In this document: piece after piece, positions 27,452 through 34,092 of the stretch
Numbering within the stretch: the stretch's first letter is position 1
Layout: the number at the start of each line of letters is the position of its first letter
Source: Cribrihabitans_A pelagius
GTDB lineage: Bacteria > Pseudomonadota > Alphaproteobacteria > Rhodobacterales > Rhodobacteraceae
Reading direction: 5' to 3'
DNA length: 64,000 bases
Assembly: GCF_048820915.1 (NCBI RefSeq)
Contig: NZ_JBMERR010000001.1
Location: forward strand, 1-64,000
The notes under the pieces: generated by a model
What the model was told of the DNA's origin: nothing
Database searches by the model: none
The model's input: the letters and a program-made list of their open reading frames with translations, nothing else
Position numbers and translations under genes: made by a program

Positions 27452-27521
27452 CTCCCGCCCGTTCCGCCCGCATTCCGGGAATGCGTCCTCGCGGTTGCGC
27501 CGCGCGCCGCTGGCGCGGCGC
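27452..27521 (+). repeat. REP-like dispersed palindromic repeat, copy E
   Basis: Forward copy differing from copy D at only a few positions (CCCGCCCG instead of CCCGCCTG; CCCGCATTCC instead of GCGCATTCC). The near identity suggests a recent local duplication. Confidence 0.75.
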
Positions 27522-27753
27522 AAAGGGGGGGCAGAGAAGCCCTTTACGGGCAGGACCGCCTTCAAGGGCGTCTGCCAGTGTATCGCGCTTCGCCGCGCGC
27601 CAAGGGCAAACCGCGCCTTTGCCGCGGTGGCTGGCGTCTCCCTCGACCCGCAACGATGCAGGGGCTGCGCTGCCGGTGCAACTGTGATCGGCCGCCGGCC
27701 GCGGGAAGGGCGCTCGGCCCGGAATAGGCGAACCTGGCCATCTGCCCCGCCCG

Positions 27754-27825
27754 CGCCGCGGCAGCGGCGCGCGGCCCAACGGCCGCTGCCGCATCTTTGA
27801 TGCGGTGGGCGGCGGGCGGGAGGGC
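27754..27825 (-). repeat. REP-like dispersed palindromic repeat, copy F
   Basis: Reverse copy: CGCCGCGGCAGCGGCG, GCGGCCCAAC core, hairpin CCGCATC-TTT-GATGCGG, then GCGGGAGGGC. It ends 23 bases from the polA stop codon. Confidence 0.75.
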
Positions 27826-27848
27826 CCGGGTTGCGGCGGGCTGCCGGA

Positions 27849-30668
27849 TCAGTGCGCTTCGGCCCAGTTGCGGCCCCGGCCTGCATCTACTGCCAGTTTC
27901 ACGTCCAGGTGCACCGCCGGGTGTGCGGCGTCCTCCATCACGGCGCGGGCGGCGGCGATAGTCTCTTCTGCGGCTGTTTCCGGCACTTCGAACAGCAGTT
28001 CGTCGTGCACCTGCAAGAGCATCCGCGCGGGCAGGTGGGCGATGGCCTCCGGCATCCGCACCATGGCGCGGCGGATCACGTCGGCTGCCGTGCCCTGGAT
28101 CGGCGCGTTGATTGCGGCGCGTTTGGCAAAGCCCGCCTTCGGCCCCTTGGCGCCGATCTCGGGCGTGTGGATCTTGCGCCCGAACAGGGTCTGCACGTGG
28201 CCGTGCTCCTTGGCGAACTCCACAGTCCTGTCCATGTACTTGCGGATGCCGGGGAAGCGCTCGAAGTAGCGGTCGATGAAGCCCTGCGCGTCCTTGCGCG
28301 GGATGCGCAGGTTGCGGGCAAGCCCGAAGCCGGAAATCCCGTAGATCACCCCGAAGTTGATCGCCTTGGCCTGGCGGCGGATCTCGGGCGTCATCTCTTC
28401 CAGGGGCACGCCGAACATCTCCGAGGCGGTCATCGCGTGAATGTCGAGCCCGTCGGCAAACGCCTGCTTCAGCGTGCCGATTTCCGCGATATGGGCGAGG
28501 ATCCGAAGTTCGATCTGGCTGTAATCCAGCGCCAGCAGCACGTTGCCTTCCTCGGCCACGAAGGCCTCGCGGATGCGGCGGCCCTCCTCGGAGCGGATCG
28601 GGATGTTCTGCAGGTTCGGATCGGTGGAGGCCATCCGGCCGGTGCTGGCGCCGGTCTGGGCGTAGGAGGTATGCACCCGGCCGGTTTCAGGGTTGATATG
28701 GTCCTGCAGCGCGTCGGTATAGGTCGATTTCAGTTTGGAAAGCTGGCGCCAGTCCAGCACCCGTGCGGGCAGCTCGTGCTCGGTTGCGAGGTCTTCGAGT
28801 ATATCGGCGCCAGTGGCATAAGCGCCGTTCTTGCCTTTTTTACCGCCCTCCAGCCCCATCTTGCCGAACAGGATCTCGCCTAGCTGCTTGGGGCTGCCCA
28901 CGTTGAATGTCTCGCCCGCCAGCCCGTGGATCTCGGCTTCAAGGGCCGCCATCTTCTGGGCAAAGGCGTTCGACATGCGGCTGAGCGTGTCGCGGTCCAC
29001 CTTGATGCCGTTGCGTTCCATGTCGGCGAGCACCGGCACCAGCGGCCGTTCGAGCGTCTCATAGACCGTGGTCACCCGCTCTTGGTGCAGTTGCGGCTTG
29101 AACAGCTGCCACAGGCGCAGGGTGATGTCGGCGTCCTCGGCCGCATAGGGCACCGCGTCGGCAATGGAGACCTTGTCGAAGGTGATTGCCGATTTGCCGC
29201 TGCCCAGCAGCGGCTTGATCGGGATCGGGCTGTGGCCGAGATAGCGTTCGGAGAGCGTGTCCATGCCGTGGCCGTGAAGCCCTGCGTGCAGAGCGTAGGA
29301 CATCAGCATGGTGTCGTCGATCGGCGCTACCTCCACGCCGTAGCGGTGGAAAATCTTGGCGTCGTACTTCATGTTCTGGCCGATCTTGAGGACCGCCGGA
29401 TCCTCCAGCACCGGGCGCAGCAGGGTGAGCGCCTCCTCGCGGTCCATCTGCCCCTCGGCCAGCGCGTCGGAAGCAAACAGACCGTCGCCGCCATCGGCCC
29501 GGTGGGCGAGAGGGATGTAGCAGGCCTCGCCCGGCTCGACTGAGAGCGAGATGCCGACCAGATCCGCCACCATCTCGTCCAGCCCGGTGGTCTCGGTGTC
29601 GACCGCCGCATAGCCGCGCTCGCGGATCGCAGCGATCCATTTCTCCAGCGCCGCGGCATCGCGGACGCATTCGTACTTCTCGGCGTCAAACGGCACCGCC
29701 TCGGGCGCCGCCGGAGCATCGCCTGCCTGGGCCTGCGCCGGGGCGGCGGGCTCGGGGATGGCCGGGGCCTCCGCGCCCAGCCGGTCCGCGATCCGTTTGG
29801 TCAGGGTGCGGAACTCCATCCGCGACAGGAACTCCAGGAGCTGATCGGGGTCAGGCTCCATCACCTCCAGATCGTCCAGCGTGAAGTCGAGCGTCATGTT
29901 GCAGTCGAGCTGCACCAGCGTCTTGCTCAGCTCGATCTGTTCGCGTTTCTCGATCAGGGTCTGGCGGCGCTTGGGCTGCTTGATCTCTCCGGCGCGGTCC
30001 AGAAGTTCCTCCAGCGAGCCGAATTCGTTGATCAGGAGCGCCGCGGTCTTGATGCCGATGCCGGGCGCGCCGGGCACATTGTCGACGCTGTCGCCGGCCA
30101 GCGCCTGCACGTCGACCACCCGGTCCGGCCCGACGCCGAATTTCTCGGCCACGCCCTCGGCGTCGATGCGCTTGTTCTTCATCGCGTCCAGCATTTCGAC
30201 GCCGCCGCCGACCAGCTGCATCAGGTCCTTGTCGGAGGAGATGATGGTGACGCGGCCGCCCGCGTCGCGCGCCTGGCAGGCCAGCGTTGCGATGATGTCG
30301 TCGGCCTCGAAGCCCTCGATCTCCTTGCAGGCGATGTTGAAGGCGCGGGTGGCTTCGCGGGTCAGCGGGAACTGCGGCACCAGGTCCTCGGGCGCGGGCG
30401 GGCGGTTGGCCTTGTACTGATCGTAAAGCGTGTTGCGGAAGCTCTCGCCGGAGTGGTCGAAGATCACCGCCGCATGGGTGGGCGCCTCGGGGCCGGTGCT
30501 GTCCTCCACATATTTCTGCAGCATATTGCAGAAACCTGCGAGCGCCCCAACCGGCAGCCCGTCGGACTTGCGGGTGAGCGGCGGCAGCGCGTGGTAGGCG
30601 CGGAAGATGAAGGCCGAGCCGTCGATCAGATGCAGGTGGCAGCCCTTGCCGAATTGCGTATTGCTCAT
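27849..30668 (-). CDS. polA: DNA polymerase I
   Basis: 939 residues, full length. The N-terminal 5'-nuclease domain (1 to about 300) has LIDGSAFIFRAYHALPP and EGFEADDIIATLA (118-130). The 3'-5' exonuclease domain (about 330-530) keeps the catalytic DTET at 357-360, so proofreading is probably active, unlike in several other lineages. The polymerase domain ends with the motif C VHDE at 887-890 in LLQVHDELLFEV. It fills repair gaps and removes Okazaki primers. It is divergent from an SDR gene; a LexA-like sequence lies 23 bases upstream of the start but is weak. Confidence 0.97.
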   Translation of the reverse strand: MSNTQFGKGCHLHLIDGSAFIFRAYHALPPLTRKSDGLPVGALAGFCNMLQKYVEDSTGPEAPTHAAVIFDHSGESFRNTLYDQYKANRPPAPEDLVPQFPLTREATRAFNIACKEIEGFEADDIIATLACQARDAGGRVTIISSDKDLMQLVGGGVEMLDAMKNKRIDAEGVAEKFGVGPDRVVDVQALAGDSVDNVPGAPGIGIKTAALLINEFGSLEELLDRAGEIKQPKRRQTLIEKREQIELSKTLVQLDCNMTLDFTLDDLEVMEPDPDQLLEFLSRMEFRTLTKRIADRLGAEAPAIPEPAAPAQAQAGDAPAAPEAVPFDAEKYECVRDAAALEKWIAAIRERGYAAVDTETTGLDEMVADLVGISLSVEPGEACYIPLAHRADGGDGLFASDALAEGQMDREEALTLLRPVLEDPAVLKIGQNMKYDAKIFHRYGVEVAPIDDTMLMSYALHAGLHGHGMDTLSERYLGHSPIPIKPLLGSGKSAITFDKVSIADAVPYAAEDADITLRLWQLFKPQLHQERVTTVYETLERPLVPVLADMERNGIKVDRDTLSRMSNAFAQKMAALEAEIHGLAGETFNVGSPKQLGEILFGKMGLEGGKKGKNGAYATGADILEDLATEHELPARVLDWRQLSKLKSTYTDALQDHINPETGRVHTSYAQTGASTGRMASTDPNLQNIPIRSEEGRRIREAFVAEEGNVLLALDYSQIELRILAHIAEIGTLKQAFADGLDIHAMTASEMFGVPLEEMTPEIRRQAKAINFGVIYGISGFGLARNLRIPRKDAQGFIDRYFERFPGIRKYMDRTVEFAKEHGHVQTLFGRKIHTPEIGAKGPKAGFAKRAAINAPIQGTAADVIRRAMVRMPEAIAHLPARMLLQVHDELLFEVPETAAEETIAAARAVMEDAAHPAVHLDVKLAVDAGRGRNWAEAH

Positions 30669-30690
30669 GGCCTTGCGCTCCTTGGGACCC

Positions 30691-30705
30691 GTTCGTGTTC
30701 TGTTT
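30691..30705 (-). promoter_or_regulatory. Possible degenerate LexA box upstream of polA
   Basis: GTTC-GTGTTCT-GTTT matches the alphaproteobacterial SOS box GTTC-N7-GTTC at seven of eight positions and lies 23 bases before the polA start. Single-mismatch sites are expected many times by chance in 64 kb, so only the position supports it. Confidence 0.25.
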
Positions 30706-30847
30706 CCCGGGTTATCGGTGATCTGCCCGCCAAGGGCAATCCGAACCTCGCTGCCGGCAGGGCGGTGCCGCCGGGCGCGGGCGGCGATTTGCGCAAAGTT
30801 GCAGCTGTGTTAGGGAGACGGCCTCAATTCAGTGAAGGAGCGATATA

Positions 30848-31555
30848 ATGCAGCTCAACGGCAAGACCGTGGTAGTGACCGGCGGCAGTGACGGGATCGG
30901 CAGGCACATCTGCCTGAAGCTGGCGGCCGAGGGCTGCCGGCTGGCCATCTTCGGCCGCAACCGGGAGCGGCTCGACGCTGTGGCGGAAGAGGTCCGCGCG
31001 CAAGGCGCGCCCGAGGCGCGCGCCTACGCTTTCGACCTCACCGATGCGGCGGCGCTGGAGCAGGCGGCCGCGGATGTCGTCGCGGATTTCGGCGGCATCG
31101 ACATCCTGATCAACAACGCAGGGGTCTGGCACAAGGCGGGCCCGCTCGACAGTATTCCGGCGGAGATGCTGGTGCAGACGGTGCAGACCAACCTCACCGC
31201 GCTGATGCAGCTCACCCGCCACCTGCTGCCCAGCCTGCGCAACCGCGGCGAGGCGGCGGTCCTGAACGTGGCCTCGAAGTCCGGCGTCGTGGCGCAGGCG
31301 GGCCAGTCGGTCTATACTGCCACCAAATACGGCGTGCGCGGTTTCACCGATGTGCTGAAGGTGGATGAGGCGGAGACCGGCGTGCGGGTTGCGGGGCTCT
31401 ACCAGAGCGGCACCAACACGGGCATGTTCGCCAAGGCGGGCGAAGAGGTGCCGAACGAGATTTTCACCGAGCCCGATGACCTTGCCGATGTGGTGGTCTT
31501 CATGCTGTCGCGCCCGCCCAAGCTGTGGATGCACGAGGTGCGGGTCGAACTCTGA
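30848..31555 (+). CDS. SDR-family oxidoreductase
   Basis: 235 residues, short-chain dehydrogenase. Cofactor motif TGGSDGIG (11-18), NNAG in INNAGVW, catalytic Ser in NVASKSG and the YTATK tyrosine/lysine pair. It resembles YdfG/3-oxoacyl reductase types; the substrate is unknown. GAAGGAGCG precedes the ATG. It converges on the small zinc-finger gene, with a triple palindrome between them. Confidence 0.9.
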   Translation: MQLNGKTVVVTGGSDGIGRHICLKLAAEGCRLAIFGRNRERLDAVAEEVRAQGAPEARAYAFDLTDAAALEQAAADVVADFGGIDILINNAGVWHKAGPLDSIPAEMLVQTVQTNLTALMQLTRHLLPSLRNRGEAAVLNVASKSGVVAQAGQSVYTATKYGVRGFTDVLKVDEAETGVRVAGLYQSGTNTGMFAKAGEEVPNEIFTEPDDLADVVVFMLSRPPKLWMHEVRVEL

Positions 31556-31558
31556 GCG

Positions 31559-31627
31559 CGGCCGCCGCCTTCGGGCGGCGGCAAATTTCTTGCAAGAAAT
31601 TTGGCCGGAAAATTTGAATTTTCCGGC
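31559..31627. terminator. Triple palindrome between convergent genes (bidirectional terminator-like)
   Basis: Three stacked hairpins: CCGCCGCC-TTC-GGGCGGCGG; the perfect AAATTTCTTG-CAAGAAATTT; and GCCGGAAAATTTGAATTTTC ending in CGGC. They lie between the stops of the convergent SDR and zinc-finger genes. A and T tracts on both sides fit termination in both directions. Related AT-rich palindromes occur at 53816 and 63253. Confidence 0.6.
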
Positions 31628-31659
31628 CCCCGTGGCAGGCGGTGCGCGCCGTGGCCGGA

Positions 31660-31842
31660 TCAGCCTTGCTTGGCCGCGAAGTCCCGGTGCACGAACTTGC
31701 AGTCGCAATAGGGACACTCCACGAAGCCCTCGTCTTCCGGGATGCGCAGGTAGACACGGGGGTGGCCCAGGGCGCCTTCGCTGCCGTCGCAGGCGACGCG
31801 GTAGCTGTCCACGATCTTGGTTTCCGGCGCGTCGATGGTCAT
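31660..31842 (-). CDS. Small zinc-finger protein (NDUFS6/complex I accessory type)
   Basis: 60 residues. The pattern is V(A)CDG...GHPRVYL...VECPYCDCKFV, with Cys18, His27 and the CPYC pair as likely zinc ligands. This is the bacterial homologue group of the mitochondrial complex I subunit NDUFS6, found across Alphaproteobacteria; a role as complex I accessory subunit is known in Paracoccus. No nuo genes are nearby. I start at MTIDAPETK (31842), as the 21 residues before it in frame are unlike the family. Confidence 0.85.
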   Translation of the reverse strand: MTIDAPETKIVDSYRVACDGSEGALGHPRVYLRIPEDEGFVECPYCDCKFVHRDFAAKQG

Positions 31843-31913
31843 CGCTGGCGATCCTCCGTGTTTTCGGTTAGGCGCTGTTATGAGCCAAGGCAAAACCGGG
31901 GGCAAGAGCGGCG

Positions 31914-32843
31914 ATGAGTGATGAGGCGATCCGGATCAGGGCGTTGCGCAAAACCTATGCCGGCGGCAACGGCCAGCCCGAGAAACACGCGCTGAACGGG
32001 GTCGATCTGGACGTTCCGCGCGGCTCGGTCTTCGGTCTCCTGGGCCCCAATGGCGCGGGCAAGTCGACAATGATCAACATCCTCGCAGGCCTGGTGCGCA
32101 AGACCTCGGGCGAGGTGTCGATCTGGGGCTTCGACCAGGACCGCAATCCGCGCCAGAGCCGCGCCGCCATCGGGGTGATGCCGCAGGAGCTGAACCTCGA
32201 TCCCTTCTTCACACCGCGCGGCGCGCTGGAAGTGCAGGCGGGGCTTTACGGCGTTGCAAAATCCGAGCGCTACAGCGACGAGATCCTTCGGATGATCGGG
32301 CTGGAGGACAAGGCCGGGGCCTATGCCCGCACCCTGTCGGGCGGCATGCGGCGGCGGCTCTTGCTGGGCAAGGCGCTGGTGCACCGGCCCAATATCCTGG
32401 TGCTGGACGAACCCACTGCGGGCGTCGACATCGAGCTGCGCCAGATGCTCTGGGACAACATCCGCAAGCTGAACGCGCAGGGCATGACCATCATCCTCAC
32501 CACCCATTACCTGGAGGAGGCCGAGGAGATGTGCGACGAGATCGCCATCATCAACCAGGGCGAGCTGGTGGCGCGCGATACCACCGCGAACCTCCTGGGC
32601 CGGCTCGACACGCGGGCGATGGTGGTGCATCCGGCCGCGGCGGTCTGCGATCTGCCGGCGGGCAACGGCATCGAGGCCGAGCTGCGCGGCGACGGCGCCG
32701 TGGTGCTGCGCTACCACAGCCAGCAGACCAGCGCCGAGGAAGTTCTGGCAGCGGTGCGGTCGGCGGGGATTTCGATCCGCGACGTGAAGACGGAGGAGGC
32801 GGATCTGGAGGACGTCTTCCTGGCGCTGACCAAGTCACGCTGA
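31914..32843 (+). CDS. ABC transporter ATP-binding protein (ABC-2/YadG type)
   Basis: 309 residues. Walker A GPNGAGKST near 45-53, signature LSGGMRRRL near 142-150, Walker B LVLDEPTAGVD near 162-172 and the switch His in TTHYLEEAEEMCDE. The C-terminal extension after about 235 is typical of ABC-2 export ATPases such as YadG/CcmA. The expected permease gene does not follow; a GNAT gene does. So it either works with a permease elsewhere or has lost its partner. Start is ATG, 71 bases from the divergent zinc-finger gene. Confidence 0.9.
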   Translation: MSDEAIRIRALRKTYAGGNGQPEKHALNGVDLDVPRGSVFGLLGPNGAGKSTMINILAGLVRKTSGEVSIWGFDQDRNPRQSRAAIGVMPQELNLDPFFTPRGALEVQAGLYGVAKSERYSDEILRMIGLEDKAGAYARTLSGGMRRRLLLGKALVHRPNILVLDEPTAGVDIELRQMLWDNIRKLNAQGMTIILTTHYLEEAEEMCDEIAIINQGELVARDTTANLLGRLDTRAMVVHPAAAVCDLPAGNGIEAELRGDGAVVLRYHSQQTSAEEVLAAVRSAGISIRDVKTEEADLEDVFLALTKSR

Positions 32844-32875
32844 ACCGCGCCGACCAATTCGTACGGAGATCCCGG

Positions 32876-33344
32876 ATGCGCATCCGTCCCTTCGAACCTC
32901 GCGACGCCGCCGATTGGGGGCGGATCTTCCACGATGCGGTGCACCGCATCGGCGCGCGCGACTACAGCCCGGAACAATGCGCCGCCTGGAGCCCTGAACC
33001 CGCGCCCTCTGAGGCGGTGCGGGCGCGGGCAGCCGACGGCCGCCGGATCTGGGTTGCCGCTGACGCGCAGGACGTGGCGCAGGGTTTCATCGAGCTGGAA
33101 GCGGACGGCCATATCGACTGCTTCTACCTCGCCCCCGACATTGCCGGCAGCGGCGTTGGGGCGGCCCTTTTGTGTGCAGCTGGAGGCAGAAGCCCGCATA
33201 AGCGGCATCCTGTCTCTTTACGTCGAAGCCAGCGAAGCCGCACGGCGGTTCTTTCTGCTCCAAGGGTTCACGGATGAGGGCCGCCGCGACTTCGAGCGCC
33301 GTGGCGTGATGATCCATAACTACGCGATGACGAAGCGGCTGTAA
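32876..33344 (+). pseudogene. GNAT acetyltransferase, frameshifted
   Basis: The first frame (MRIRPFEPRDAADWGRIFHD, ...HIDCFYLAPDIAGSGVGAALL) and the second (VQLEAEARISGILSLYVEAS, ...MIHNYAMTKRL) together make one GNAT N-acetyltransferase of about 155 residues. The break falls at the TTTT run 33168-33171; removing one T restores a continuous chain through the acetyl-CoA-binding helix. Total length is 3n+1, consistent with one inserted base. It is either a pseudogene or a sequencing error. The substrate is unknown. Confidence 0.75.
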
Positions 33345-33351
33345 CCCTGCC

Positions 33352-33816
33352 TCACCCCCGCCCGATCCGCGCCTGAAAGCAGTTGTTGCGGGCCGAGCGG
33401 ACGTGGACATAGGCTACTTCCGGGTCCGCCAGGATCGCCTCTGCTGCGGCCATCATTGCGTCCTGTGCCACCACCTGCCCGGTGCCGTAGACGATGCGGT
33501 CATCCGTGCCATAACCCTTGATCAGATAGTCCGGCGCACGGCTGAAAACCTCGGGCAGGGCGCTGCCTTCGTGCCGCGCGCAGGGGTCTGCGCAGAGGAA
33601 GATGGGCCCGGTCTCCGCATAGGGCTGGAGCGCGGGGAAGGGCCGGTGGGCAAGCACCAGCATCTGGGCGCCTTCGGGGATATAGCGCAGGCAGTGGCGG
33701 CAGGGGTTGCCGCCGCCGTCCGAGAGCTTGCGCTCGGGCGGCTGGCCGTAGGCGTCGGCGCCGCCTGCCTGCAGGGCGCGGACGGTTTCGGTGGGCAGGG
33801 CGTGGATTGTCAGCAT
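33352..33816 (-). CDS. DUF1203 domain-containing protein
   Basis: 154 residues. Begins MLTIHALPTETVRALQ and shows the DUF1203 pattern: NPCRHCLRYIPEGAQMLVLAHRPF, GPIFLCADPC, and the C-terminal VAYVHVRSARNNCFQARIGR. Six cysteines are present. Function is not established. A strong AGGAGG site precedes the ATG at 33816; the much longer upstream frame is antisense to dnaE2. Confidence 0.88.
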   Translation of the reverse strand: MLTIHALPTETVRALQAGGADAYGQPPERKLSDGGGNPCRHCLRYIPEGAQMLVLAHRPFPALQPYAETGPIFLCADPCARHEGSALPEVFSRAPDYLIKGYGTDDRIVYGTGQVVAQDAMMAAAEAILADPEVAYVHVRSARNNCFQARIGRG

Positions 33817-33936
33817 CGGAACCTCCTGTCTGTGCCGCGCCAGCCTGCCGCGGCGCCGCGCTTCAGGCGACCCGGAAGCTGCGCATACCGCTGGTGTGGG
33901 TTCGGAATACGCAGGCCGCAGCGCAAGGGCAGGCCG

Positions 33937-34017
33937 GAAGGGCTCCCGCCAGCCGCGCGCGCATCGGGGATGCGGCTTGCGCCCGTTGGGCCGGGCGCGG
34001 CCCTCACGGGCCGCGCG
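33937..34017 (+). repeat. REP-like dispersed palindromic repeat, copy G
   Basis: Forward copy: GAAGGGCTCCCGCC, hairpin CGCATC-GGG-GATGCG, GTTGGGCC core, and palindrome GCGCGGCCCTCACGGGCCGC. Unusually it lies upstream of a gene (dnaE2), not at a 3' end on the plus side. Confidence 0.7.
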
Positions 34018-34066
34018 GGTCCCTGCCGGCAGGGACCGGGGGACGTTGGGGAGGGACTCGAAATGA

Positions 34067-34081
34067 GAACAAAACGAGAAT
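34067..34081 (+). promoter_or_regulatory. Candidate LexA (SOS) box of dnaE2
   Basis: GAAC-AAAACGA-GAAT is one base from the alphaproteobacterial SOS box GAAC-N7-GAAC and ends 11 bases before the dnaE2 ATG at 34093. Its position over the alternative start at 34063 argues that translation begins at 34093. dnaE2 is a known SOS gene in this class. Confidence 0.6.
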
Positions 34082-34092
34082 ATACTGCGGCC

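Larger units (their letters stand above)
27148..27848. other. Intergenic 0.7 kb with three REP-like copies
   Basis: The stretch between the DUF2798 remnant and the polA 3' end contains REP copies D, E and F. D and E are nearly identical in sequence, about 300 bases apart, and their right flanks are also partly alike. No protein product is recognisable in the overlapping frames. Confidence 0.6.

Noticed and set aside
27155..27521. CRISPR-like repeats
   Set aside because: Only two close copies, about 300 bases apart, without uniform spacers; they belong to the REP-like family.
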